Shown piece by piece: positions 19,683 through 29,000 of a stretch of 64,000 nt of DNA. Below the pieces are notes generated by a model. That model was not told the DNA's origin, ran no database searches, and worked only from the letters and a program-made list of their open reading frames with translations. The stretch comes from CAVTWJ01 sp963849485 (GTDB taxonomy: Bacteria > Oederibacteriota > Muellerivitia > Muellerivitales > Muellerivitaceae): contig CAWKIF010000071.1 in assembly GCA_963849485.1 (NCBI GenBank), positions 23,597-87,596 on the forward strand. The letters are read 5' to 3'. How positions within the stretch are numbered: the first letter of the stretch is position 1; each line of letters opens with the position of its first letter. The position numbers and the translations under genes were made by a program.

Positions 19683-20603
19683 ATGGCCCGCCCCCTACAG
19701 AAAGTAAAAAACGACCTCATATATTATTCCGCCCGCCTCCTGATCGGGTTCTTGGGTTTCCTGCCTTTCTCCTGGATGAGGCCCTGGGGCCGGGCCTTTG
19801 GTTCCATCCTTTTCAACTTGGCCGGGGGAGAACGCCGCAAGACTCTCGAGAGTCTCCGAACGGCCTATGCCGGAATCCTATCCGAAAGAGAAATCGATCG
19901 TCTGGGAAACTCGGTTTGGAAGGGTGTGGGAAGCAACCTGTTTGAGATCGTCCGCTGGAAGTCCCTCAGCCGGGAACGTATTGTTTCCATGGTGGCGAGG
20001 GAAAGCGGGGTGGAGCATCTGGAGAAGGCCCTTCAAAAGGGGAAGGGGGCCTTGATCCTCACCGCCCACCTGGGAAATTGGGAGCTTTTAGCCGCTTGGC
20101 TGGTCAAGAGGCATCCCACCTCGGCCGTGGCCCAAAAACTTTACGACCCCCGGTTCGACCGTCTGGTCACGGACTTGCGTGAGAATAAAATGGGCGTCCA
20201 AATGATCAAGCGGGGCATCGCCTTGCGGGCCATCTTGGAGGCCTTGAGAAAGAACTCCCTCTGCATCGCGCTTGTGGATCAGGACACGGGCAATGACGGG
20301 GTTTTTGTTCCCTTCTTTAATAAACAGGCTTGGACCCAATCGGGTTCCGCCCGGATCGCCATGAAAACGGGGGCGGCGCTGGTGCCGGCTTTCATGATCC
20401 GCGGGACGGACGGGAAATTTGAGGCTCATGTGAAACCGGAAATCGAGGTCAAACGCACGGGGGACAACGAACGGGATATTCTGGAAATGGTTCGGCGCTA
20501 TACCTCCGTGGTTGAAACCTATATAAGGGCCTACCCGGACCAATGGATGTGGATGCACCAGAGGTGGAAAACCCGGCCGGAAGGGGAAGAAATCCAAAAA
20601 TAA
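19683..20603 (+). CDS. lpxL: Lipid A biosynthesis acyltransferase (LpxL/HtrB family)
   Basis: 306 residues. An N-terminal membrane anchor (LIGFLGFLPFSWMRPWG) is followed by the acyltransferase core with the HxxxxE motif TAHLGNWELLAAW and DQDTGNDGVFVPFF. It transfers a secondary acyl chain from acyl-ACP onto Kdo-lipid IVA at the inner membrane. Position directly after kdsC and before lptC fits LPS assembly. Whether it adds the lauroyl or the myristoyl chain cannot be told. Confidence 0.9.
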   Translation: MARPLQKVKNDLIYYSARLLIGFLGFLPFSWMRPWGRAFGSILFNLAGGERRKTLESLRTAYAGILSEREIDRLGNSVWKGVGSNLFEIVRWKSLSRERIVSMVARESGVEHLEKALQKGKGALILTAHLGNWELLAAWLVKRHPTSAVAQKLYDPRFDRLVTDLRENKMGVQMIKRGIALRAILEALRKNSLCIALVDQDTGNDGVFVPFFNKQAWTQSGSARIAMKTGAALVPAFMIRGTDGKFEAHVKPEIEVKRTGDNERDILEMVRRYTSVVETYIRAYPDQWMWMHQRWKTRPEGEEIQK

Positions 20604-20604
20604 G

Positions 20605-20667
20605 CACCCCTCTTCCGGTCTTGAACTACAAATGGAGTAAATGAATTTTTGCCCCCGGGAAGGGGTG
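20605..20667. promoter_or_regulatory. Long imperfect hairpin between lpxL and lptC
   Basis: CACCCCTCTTCCGG (20605-20618) is complementary, with a one-base offset, to CCGGGAAGGGGTG (20655-20667). It starts right after the lpxL stop. No T-run follows, so it is more likely an mRNA processing or attenuation structure than a terminator. Confidence 0.4.
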
Positions 20668-20735
20668 GGACTTAAACTAATAAAAGTCCATCCAGTTGGA
20701 CGGTAGCGTCTAAAAGGTGAATCGCGGAGGAAGGT

Positions 20736-21398
20736 TTGGCCAGGAAATACGGGAAATTCTATATAACGGAAGACCCTCTTTTGGAGGTGACCTCCGGCGG
20801 CGACGATCCCAAAAATATCCGGGCGCTTTGGGTGGTGGGTGTGGCCGTTCTATTCTTGGTCGCGGGATATTTTCTCCTCAATCGCAGTAAAAGCCAGGCA
20901 CCCATGGCGGACGCTTACACCCAAACGAACGATTCACCCGACGCGGTGATCGAGAAATTCCATTTGATTTCCACGGTTCGAGGGGAGAAGCATTGGGAAC
21001 TTTTTTCGGACGAGGCCAAGCTTTACCAGAACCAGAAAAACGCCCTGGCGGAAAATATCGACGCGCAATACTTCAAGAATGGAAAGATCGTCTCAACCCT
21101 GACCGCCGACCGGGCGCTCATCAACACCGAAACGAACGCTACCCAGGCCCAGGGCCATGTGGAGCTGGTGGTGGAGAATGGGTCCAAGCTCCTTACTGAC
21201 AAGCTCGACTGGAATCCCGATACCGACCAGATCAAGACCTACGATCCTGTCAAAATCTATAAAGGAGGGGATGAGATTACCGCCGTCGGCCTGGTGGCCG
21301 ATACCGAACTCAACAATGTCAAATTCAATAAGGACGTCCACACCCAAGTCAGGGATACCCATGAAATCGAAACTTTTAACCAACCCAAGCAATTTTAA
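20736..21398 (+). CDS. lptC: LPS export protein LptC
   Basis: 220 residues. A single membrane helix at about 32-50 (VVGVAVLFLVAGYFLL) is followed by a periplasmic LptC/OstA-like beta-jellyroll (DEAKLYQNQKNALAENIDAQ, NTETNATQAQGHVELV). It takes LPS from the LptB2FG extractor and passes it to LptA. TTG start with CGGAGGAAGG just upstream. The 3' end overlaps lptA by 38 bases, in another frame. The N-terminal cytoplasmic tail (~30 residues) is longer than in E. coli. Confidence 0.87.
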   Translation: MARKYGKFYITEDPLLEVTSGGDDPKNIRALWVVGVAVLFLVAGYFLLNRSKSQAPMADAYTQTNDSPDAVIEKFHLISTVRGEKHWELFSDEAKLYQNQKNALAENIDAQYFKNGKIVSTLTADRALINTETNATQAQGHVELVVENGSKLLTDKLDWNPDTDQIKTYDPVKIYKGGDEITAVGLVADTELNNVKFNKDVHTQVRDTHEIETFNQPKQF

Positions 21399-22182
21399 AG
21401 GCGCCGGGGCGAGGGCCGGGATGCTGGCCCTCCTATGCCTCCTGGCCCCCTTGTTTCTAGGCTTTGAAATTGACGAGCATAAAACCGTTACTTCCCGGAA
21501 GCCGGTGAGCATCAGCTCCAACCAGTTGAATTTCGACCGCCTCCGGAGCCTGACCCTCTTCAAGGGCAAGGTCAAGGCGACCCATGGCAAGGTCACCCTG
21601 ACCTCGGATGAGCTTCGCGCCATCTCGGACAACCACGAGGCCACCGCCCTGGGCCACATTTTGGTAGTGGACTCGGCCACCGCCATGACCCTTACCTGCG
21701 GCAACCTGGAATACCAGGACCTGATGGACCTGATGACCGCCCACGACCATCCCCTCATGACGGCTCAGGATGAGAACGGCCTGCCCATTACCATCATTGG
21801 CAGACAGATGGTTTTGGATTCTGAAAAGAAGACCGTCCAGATCAACCAGGACGTCAGCATCCTTCACGGCGACGGCAAGGCCGAGGCGCAAAAAGCCACT
21901 TATCTATCGCAGGAGGATAAGCTGATCCTGGAGGAAAACCCTAAGATTCAAATGAAAGATGGGGACATGGCGGGCCGCCGGATCATCACCAGTTTCGGGG
22001 GGGATCGAACGATTATTTGCGAAGGTATGGCGGAAGCGAATTTTTATCCCCAAGGGCAATCTGCGTCCTCTTCTCCCGCGACCGGACTCGCCCCGGGGCC
22101 GGCCACCCCAGGGGTGGGTAGCACAACGGTACCGAACCCCTCTCCCACCCCCTTCGCGAGGCGGAGAGCGCCCGGCGAGTGA
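21361..22182 (+). CDS. lptA: LPS transport periplasmic protein LptA (OstA-like)
   Basis: 273 residues from ATG 21361. The signal peptide (core AGMLALLCLLAPLFLGF) is followed by OstA/LptA strands: KPVSISSNQLNFDRLRSL, LFKGKVKATHGKVTLTSDEL, then repeats in QINQDVSILHGDGKAEAQKA. It forms the periplasmic bridge for LPS. The C-terminal ~40 residues are a Pro/Ser/Thr-rich tail (TGLAPGPATPGVGSTT) absent from E. coli LptA. It is translationally overlapped with lptC and followed by lptB. Confidence 0.87.
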   Translation: MKSKLLTNPSNFKGAGARAGMLALLCLLAPLFLGFEIDEHKTVTSRKPVSISSNQLNFDRLRSLTLFKGKVKATHGKVTLTSDELRAISDNHEATALGHILVVDSATAMTLTCGNLEYQDLMDLMTAHDHPLMTAQDENGLPITIIGRQMVLDSEKKTVQINQDVSILHGDGKAEAQKATYLSQEDKLILEENPKIQMKDGDMAGRRIITSFGGDRTIICEGMAEANFYPQGQSASSSPATGLAPGPATPGVGSTTVPNPSPTPFARRRAPGE

Positions 22183-22255
22183 GGTTCTAGAGCTTGGGCG
22201 TAACACCGGAACATGTTATAAAGAAGCCTGGGCCAACCATCCCTAAAGGAATATT

Positions 22256-22991
22256 GTGAAAACCCTTCGAACAGACAACCTGGTAAAGTTTTACAGCAAG
22301 AAGAAAGTGGTTGATCACGTTTCTATCGAAGTGCATCAAGGGGAAGTTGTGGGACTCCTGGGACCCAACGGAGCCGGGAAAACCACCACCTTTTACATGA
22401 CCACCGGGTTCATTGCCCCCAACGAGGGGAGGGTTTATTTTGACGAGGAGGGACAGTCCCACGACATCACCCGCCTCCCCATGTACAAACGGGCCCGGAT
22501 GGGCATCGCCTACCTCCCCCAGGAAGCCTCCATTTTCCGCAAACTCACGGTCGAGGAAAACCTGCTGGCCATCCTTGAGCTCACCCCCCTCTCCCGCTCC
22601 GACCGGGAGAAAAAAAAAGGACGAACTCCTGGAGGAACTCAAGGTCACCCACCTATCCAAGCAAAAGGCCTACACCCTCTCGGGGGGGGAAAGGCGCCGG
22701 GTGGAGATCGCCCGGGCCCTGGTGCTTCAGCCTCATTTCATCCTTTTGGACGAGCCCTTTGTCGGCATCGACCCCATCGCAGTGCAGGACATCCAGGGCA
22801 TCATCCGCTTCCTGAAAAAGAAGAAAATCGGCATCCTTATTACTGACCATAACGTGCGGGAAACCCTCTCCATCGTGGACCGGGCTTATATCATGTTTGA
22901 GGGGAGAATTCTCCTCTCTGGGACCGCCGCCAAGCTTGCTTCCAACAAGCAAGCCAAGGAAATTTATCTGGGCGAACGGTTTTCGCTTTAA
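22256..22991 (+). CDS. lptB: LPS export ABC ATPase LptB (one frameshift)
   Basis: About 244 residues when joined, the usual LptB length. Walker A GPNGAGKTTT, Q-loop AYLPQEASIFRKL, signature LSGGERRRVEIARAL, Walker B ILLDEPFVGID, H-loop TDHNV. It powers LPS extraction by LptFG at the inner membrane. The frame changes at the A9 run around 22610-22619 (one extra A), between helical segments, so the gene is probably intact in the organism. GTG start with AAAGGAA upstream. A hairpin terminator follows. Confidence 0.9.
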
Positions 22992-22999
22992 TAAGGAAA

Positions 23000-23036
23000 C
23001 CTTTCCTCCAACTCGAGGATAGGAAAACCTCTTTTT
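23000..23036 (+). terminator. Probable intrinsic terminator after lptB
   Basis: CCTTTCCTC (23000-23008) pairs with GAGGATAGG (23015-23023) with one mismatch. A short A/C spacer and a T6 run at 23032-23037 follow. This closes the LPS operon before the inositol lipid genes. Confidence 0.5.
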
Positions 23037-23136
23037 TAACGGTTGTTATGAATTGAATTGATCACCCATAAGGCAGAGATCCATTAAAAAGACGATTAAA
23101 AAGAAAAAAGGTATCAAAGCCTGGGTTGACCGAATC

Positions 23137-23691
23137 TTGGCCCCTCTCGGGTCGATGTTATCCCTCCTTCATGTCGGCCCCAACACCATAACCTTTGTGG
23201 GTGTGATCGTCACCGGCATGGTCCCGGTGGAGATGGTGAAGGGCGATTGGCCGGGGGCGGGCTTGTGGCTTTTGGCGGCTGGTTTCTTTGACCTCCTGGA
23301 CGGGGCCCTTGCCCGTCATCTCAAGGCCCAGACGGTCTTTGGGGCCTTTTGGGATTCCACCCTGGACCGGCTGTCTGAATCCTTAGTTTTTGCCGGTTTT
23401 CTCTTGTATTATTACCAGCAGCAGCAAATGGGTCTTTTTCTGGCGGCCTTCGCGGTTTCAACCATTTCGCTCCTGGTTTCCTATACCCGGGCCCGGGCGG
23501 AAGGGTTGGGCATTGATTGCGAGGTAGGCTGGTTGACCCGGCCTGGCAGGGTCCTGATTCTAGCTTTTGGGTTTTTGGCTTCCTTGCCGACGGCAGCCCT
23601 TCTTCTGGTGGGGGGGCTCACCCTGGTGACGGTGATCCAGCGGGTGGATTGGGTGTATCGCAATTCTCCCAAGACCAGCCAACGAGGGTAA
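23137..23691 (+). CDS. CDP-alcohol phosphatidyltransferase (phosphatidylinositol-phosphate synthase candidate)
   Basis: 184 residues or more. The CDP-alcohol transferase motif is complete: DLLDGALARHLKAQTVFGAF followed by WDSTLDRLSE, i.e. DGxxAR(x8)GxxxDxxxD. About five membrane helices. TTG 23137 is the first usual start codon, but family members begin with a helix further upstream; translation from ATT at 23083 would add it (IKKTIKKKKGIKAWVDRIL). Its neighbour makes inositol-3-phosphate and starts 22 bases downstream, so the acceptor is most likely inositol-3-phosphate or inositol, giving a phosphatidylinositol-type lipid. PgsA-like phosphatidylglycerol-phosphate synthesis remains possible. 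Confidence 0.82.
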   Translation: MAPLGSMLSLLHVGPNTITFVGVIVTGMVPVEMVKGDWPGAGLWLLAAGFFDLLDGALARHLKAQTVFGAFWDSTLDRLSESLVFAGFLLYYYQQQQMGLFLAAFAVSTISLLVSYTRARAEGLGIDCEVGWLTRPGRVLILAFGFLASLPTAALLLVGGLTLVTVIQRVDWVYRNSPKTSQRG

Positions 23692-23713
23692 TTCATGGAG
23701 GAGTTTGACGATC

Positions 23714-24814
23714 ATGCCTAAGATTCGAGTCGCTTTAGTGGGAGTGGGTTGTTGCGCTTCCTCGCTGGTTCAGGGCGTACGTTACTACCGGGACGCCGAG
23801 GAGGATGGCTTCGTGCCGGGACTGATGCATGTGCGCTTGGGGCCCTACCACGTGAGCGATCTTGAATTTGTTTGCGCCTTTGACGTTGATTCCAACAAGG
23901 TTGGCAAGGACCTGTCGGAGGCTATTTTCACGCCGATTAACAACACGATTAAGTTTTCTGACGTGCCCCTTTCAGGGGTGAAGGTCGACCGGGGCCCGAC
24001 GATGGATGGGTTGGGCAAGTATTACCGGGAGACCGTGACCGAGTCCCCTGAGAAGCCCGTGGACGTCGCCAGGATTTTGAAGGAAACGCGCGCGGAGGTG
24101 CTGGTCAACTACCTGCCCGTGGGCAGCGAGGAGGCCACCCGTTTTTATATGGCCGAGGCCATGAAGGCGGGGGTGGGCGTGGTCAACTGCATGCCGGTTT
24201 TCATCGCCTCCAACCCCGGCTGGGCGAAAAAGTTCGCCGACGCCGGGCTTCCCGTGTTGGGGGACGATATCAAGGCCCAAGTGGGCGCGACGATCACCCA
24301 CCGGATCCTGTCCAAAATGTTTTCCGATAGGGGAGTCATCCTTGACCGCACCAGCCAATTGAATTTCGGCGGGAATATGGATTTCAAGAACATGCTGGAA
24401 CGGGAGCGGCTGGAATCCAAGAAAATCTCAAAAACCGGGGCGGTGGTGAGCCAGCTTTCCCATCCGATCAAACCGGAGAACATCTATATCGGGCCATCGG
24501 ATTACGTACCCTGGCTGCAGGACCGCAAATGGGCCCATATCCGGCTGGAGGGAAGGGAGTTCGGCGATGTGCCCGTTTCTATCGAGCTCAAGTTGGAAGT
24601 ATGGGATTCACCGAATAGCGCAGGGGTGGGTATTGACGCCATCCGCTGCTGCAAACTGGCGATGGATCACAAGCTGTCTGGATCCATCGAGGGTCCTTCG
24701 TCCTACTTCTTTAAAACCCCGCCGGTCCAATATTCAGACTCGGAAGCCTATGAACTGGTAGAAAATTTTATCGCCCAATACGGAAAGTCGGGGCATCCTG
24801 CGAAGGTGGTTTAA
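23714..24814 (+). CDS. ino1: myo-Inositol-1(3)-phosphate synthase
   Basis: 366 residues. N-terminal NAD-binding fold (KIRVALVGVGCCASSLVQGV), then EVLVNYLPVGSEEATRFYM, GDDIKAQVGATITHR and the catalytic-domain signature TSQLNFGGNMDFKNM. It isomerises glucose-6-phosphate to inositol-3-phosphate; the form is the short actinobacterial/archaeal type. ATG 23714 is preferred over TTG 23705 because GGAGGAG lies ten bases upstream of it. Pairing with a CDP-alcohol phosphatidyltransferase argues for inositol phospholipid synthesis. Confidence 0.9.
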   Translation: MPKIRVALVGVGCCASSLVQGVRYYRDAEEDGFVPGLMHVRLGPYHVSDLEFVCAFDVDSNKVGKDLSEAIFTPINNTIKFSDVPLSGVKVDRGPTMDGLGKYYRETVTESPEKPVDVARILKETRAEVLVNYLPVGSEEATRFYMAEAMKAGVGVVNCMPVFIASNPGWAKKFADAGLPVLGDDIKAQVGATITHRILSKMFSDRGVILDRTSQLNFGGNMDFKNMLERERLESKKISKTGAVVSQLSHPIKPENIYIGPSDYVPWLQDRKWAHIRLEGREFGDVPVSIELKLEVWDSPNSAGVGIDAIRCCKLAMDHKLSGSIEGPSSYFFKTPPVQYSDSEAYELVENFIAQYGKSGHPAKVV

Positions 24815-24851
24815 AGGATCCTCGCCTCTTTTTTCTCACCGGAAGTAATCT

Positions 24852-24953
24852 ATCCCTAAAAATGATTTATAAGGTAAGCGTGGTAACGCACCCCTGAAGA
24901 AGAGGGGGGCAAATGTTTAGGGAAACAACCAAAGAAAGGCTGTTTTTAGGGAT
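24852..24953. repeat. 11-bp perfect inverted repeat around the ino1 3' region
   Basis: ATCCCTAAAAA (24852-24862) and TTTTTAGGGAT (24943-24953) are exact reverse complements about 80 bases apart, with a smaller CCCCT/AGGGG hairpin between them. It lies between convergent genes and could be a bidirectional terminator or a small decayed element. Confidence 0.4.
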
Positions 24954-24998
24954 CGAACGATGCCCGAAATCTTTTCTTAGATGTTTCGTTGAGGGATG

Positions 24999-25643
24999 TT
25001 AATTTGCTGTCCAAATGAGATTGTCGAGAGTAATTGATTCTCCGAGAACAGTGGTAATCCAGTTGATCTGAAATGGAATATCGATCGGTACTCCCCCTAA
25101 ATAAGCACTTCCAATTGAGGTGGTAAATGAGGTAATCGGTATGGAAATATGAGTGAAGGTTGTGTTGCTGAGGTTATTGAGGGTCGGGGGTGGAAAAGCG
25201 TATGCCCAACTGTCACTTAACGTCGAGTTCCAAAAAGAAATTGTTACGGCGCTATAATTGACGGCAGGCTGGCCCAGTTGGATGTCGAATTGTAGATGTC
25301 CTGAGTAATAAGAGGATGGAAGCACCGCGACAGTAGACGTAATTTTGTAAATACCGCAGAAATTAACCGGTGAAACCTGCGGTAAATAGAGGACGTTGGA
25401 ATCACCAGAGATTGGGTCAGGTCCGGTTATAGTGGCCGGTGTGACGGGGCAATTGGGGGGGGACTGAGGCGTTAAAGCATTGCCAAACCAACTGCATGGG
25501 GAGCCATTACTCCATATAACCTGGGGAGCCGGTACGGGAGGGTATGCTATTTCAGGGTTGGGTACCCGAGTGCAGCCTTCAAAATAATGGAATGATGCCA
25601 CCGTTAACACAAGTGCAATACCTGATAAGGTTTTCAATTTCAT
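24999..25643 (-). CDS. Secreted protein with possible carbohydrate-binding-like jelly roll
   Basis: 214 residues. The N-terminal signal peptide (LSGIALVLTVASFHYF) is followed by EGC, which might be an atypical lipobox. The mature part is rich in Ser/Thr/Pro and beta strands, ending ESITLDNLIWTAN. That ending resembles the last strand of CBM11/CIA30-like domains, such as the one predicted in the cellulase that is divergently transcribed next to it. CGGAG lies before the ATG. I infer an exported carbohydrate-associated protein; no catalytic motif is visible. Confidence 0.6.
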   Translation of the reverse strand: MKLKTLSGIALVLTVASFHYFEGCTRVPNPEIAYPPVPAPQVIWSNGSPCSWFGNALTPQSPPNCPVTPATITGPDPISGDSNVLYLPQVSPVNFCGIYKITSTVAVLPSSYYSGHLQFDIQLGQPAVNYSAVTISFWNSTLSDSWAYAFPPPTLNNLSNTTFTHISIPITSFTTSIGSAYLGGVPIDIPFQINWITTVLGESITLDNLIWTAN

Positions 25644-26022
25644 GTTTTCTCCGAGTTAAAAAGCCGTTTAAGGTGGATGTATTATAAGTTTGTTTCTCTT
25701 TTATTAAACGGGGAATTTCTATAACGAGGTCGAACTGATTATGAGTGAAAAGGTGGTATTTCAGACCCTTTTCGTTCTTGGAAAAGCTAGAATAAAAGTT
25801 GAGTCCAAGTTTTTGATGAGTAGTTCGCGATTGTGAGAAATAAAAAGAAAAGCATTAAATGAAGTATTATATGGATTTTTGGTAATCGTGTTGGTTGCTC
25901 GTTAAATTAAGCGGTCACATATTTTCATGTACTGTCCCATAATTTAATTATTTTGAGATAGAATTACAAAGTTCTTCCAAAGGGGATGGAAGATGTTCGT
26001 TTGAAATTATTTGGAGGCTCTT
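25644..26022. other. AT-rich divergent intergenic region
   Basis: 379 bases without a gene between the divergent secreted protein and the cellulase. It contains a 13-base palindrome ATAATTTAATTAT at 25939-25951 and a TAGAAT at 25959-25964 that could be a cellulase -10, without a convincing -35. Nothing else recognised. Confidence 0.5.
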
Positions 26023-29000
26023 TTGAAAGTGTCATCTTTTAACCGTTCCCTAGCTCAAATCAATTTTCTATCTTGTGGCCCTAAGAGATTCTTGCGGCAT
26101 TCATTGTCCTTTTTTGTTCCTTTATCAATCCTTTCTCTTTTGTTATCCCTCCAGACCGCCTTTGCCGCTCCCCCTCAGCTTAAAATTAAAGGCGCCTACA
26201 TCACCAACGCTAGTAGTGGCTGTACGGTTCGTTTAAGAGGAGTCGATATTGATGGGCTTCAGTATGGGGTTGACAACGCGGCCACTGGCGGAATTACGGC
26301 CACAGCTGCCTACGCCATATCCAACTGGAAATGCAATGTTATTCGCCTGCCCTTGAATCAAGACCGTTGGTTTTTATATCCCGTCAGTTACCGGGACATG
26401 GTTGACCAAGTGATCAAGGTGTGTTCCCAGAATAATTGTTACGTCATTCTGGACCTGCATTTTTCCGGAACTTCCTCCTCTGCGACTACCCCGCCCTACG
26501 GCGCGGGTTGGGGAACAGCTACCGCCCAACAGCCAATGGCCGACATGAACGCTGTCACGTTTTGGAGCAGTGTGGCTTCCCGCTACGCGAACAACACTGC
26601 CGTTATGTTTGATCTTTACAATGAGCCGTATAGTATTTCCAATTCGATCTGGTATAGCGGGGGTTCGACGGGGTCATTCAATACTCCCGGGATGAACACA
26701 TTATTAAACACGGTAAGAGGTGCGCCTGCTAACGCGAACAATATCGTTATTGCTGGGGGACTTTCCTATTGCAATGATTTAGCCACTATTTTGAACAACG
26801 GTTACGGCCTGACAGATACCGGATCGGGGTGGGGAATTCTTTATGATTCCCACATCTATTCGAACAATGGGAACCAGACTGTTAATGTCTCTCTCACTAC
26901 TTACCCCGTTTTCGTGGGCGAGTTCGGGCCTTGCGCAACATGTGGAAACGACGGCGGAGCATTCGACAATACTTTTATACCCTATCTTAATACCAACAAT
27001 TTAAGTTGGACCGCTTGGACCATGGATATCCCTCCCGACGATCCATCCCTAATCAACGATTGGACCTACGCAACCACATCTTTTCACGGAGCGCCCGTTG
27101 TAAGTTCATTAACGGGCACGGCCAACCCGGCCTGTGACACCGCTTTGGGAGGACCGACGTATACACCCACGCCGGTCCCTACTCAGGGTGGTTGTTTTAT
27201 GCTCACCAATTTTACGACGGCCGCCACCTATCCTTATGCCAATGCCACTAACACCTTGAATGGTGGATGGTCCGCTTACGATTGGACCAGTTTAGGGAGC
27301 GGTTCGCCTGTCACGCCCGCTTTGTCGTACGTTAGTTGTCCCGCTACCAATATGTATTGTCCCGCCATATTGAATAATTCTATAGCCGGTCCTAATGGGG
27401 AAACCTATTCAGCTTTCGTCAGCGGTGGTTACTCGTCAAACGGCGCAACCGTCAACGGTAACGTTGAATACGCGGGATTCGGACTACAGACGGATACGAC
27501 AGTGGGTTATACCAATCTGAGTTGGGTGACAAACTTCTCGTTCTATATCCGCTCCTCAGTGGCACCAGTAACACTTCGGTTCCAGATGAATAGTCCCCAG
27601 ATCAACCAGGAACCAATCACATGGCAGGGTCAATCTTTGACCTGCGGGGGGAAATGGAAACCAATATGGTTTCAATTTTGTTATATCCCAGGCCAATACA
27701 TGGATTCTTTATTCCATGCCCATGGCGGGGATGGAGTTCCAAGACTGGTGCGGCGGATCGGGTGATTGCGCCCCCCACAATAGCGGGGGCACAACCGTTA
27801 CCCAAGCCATGGCTTTAACCCAGGTGGTAGCGCTCCAATGGGAAACCCAGGATGGTCCGACAACCTGTAGTTTATGGATTAATGATGTCTGTCTTTCGGG
27901 GACAGCTCCGATTACTCCTACTCCCTCGGCGGTCGCTTCTACGCCCACATTCACTCCGACTTTAACACCCTCCCTCACGCCGACAAGATCCTTTACTCCT
28001 ACCCCCTCGTCCACCCAAAGCGTCACCCGTACGGCGACTATAGGCAGTACCTCGACTTCTACGAGTAGCCCAACCAGTTCTCCTACAGCCACATCCACTC
28101 GTACGGCGACAGTGGGAAATACTTTGACCTATACCAGTAGTCCGACCAATTCACCTACGGCCACATCGACTTCTTCTCGTACCAATACACCAACCTTCAC
28201 TTTGACAGTGACCCCCACCACGACTAATTCTAGCACTCCGACCGCGACCGCATCCCAAACCCGAACGTTAACATTTACCTTTACTCCCACCTCCACAGCG
28301 ACTACGCAATTTACTATAACAAACACGAATACACCACCGGCGTCGTCTACTTCTACTGCGACAGGAACCAATTCTCCGACCCGAACCTATACATCAACCG
28401 CCACAACCACCTCGAGCTCCACAACCACTCCGACAGGATCTCCGACTAATACTTCCACCACCACACGGACCGTAACCGCGACGAATACTTACACATCTAC
28501 CGCGACCGGTACCCCGACTTGGACGGGTTCGCCTACGGCGACGGTGCAATTTAGCCCGACGATTACCTTGACGCCTACATCCACCTATACTCCCACCGCC
28601 ACCGCCACACGCACAGCATCTTCAACGCCCACGAATACCTCCACAACGACGTTTACGTCTACGACGACTTCGACTCCCACTTCGACTTCTTCCTTGACGC
28701 CGACCTTTACAATCACCGCCACTCGTACAGCGACTTCCACCAACACCCACACCTCTACGGTGACCGGAACTCCTACTTGGACGGGAACCCCGACTTGGAC
28801 AGGAACTCCGACCCAAACCTTCTTGTATAGCCCCACTATCACCTTGACTCCGACCATCACCCTTTCGCCGACGGTGACTGTTTCCTTCACCCCGACGAAT
28901 ACAGCTACTCATACGGGTACTTGGACCTCCACTTCCACAAACACCTGGACGGAGACCTCTACTCACACCGCAACCTTGACACCAACCTTGACTCCCACCC

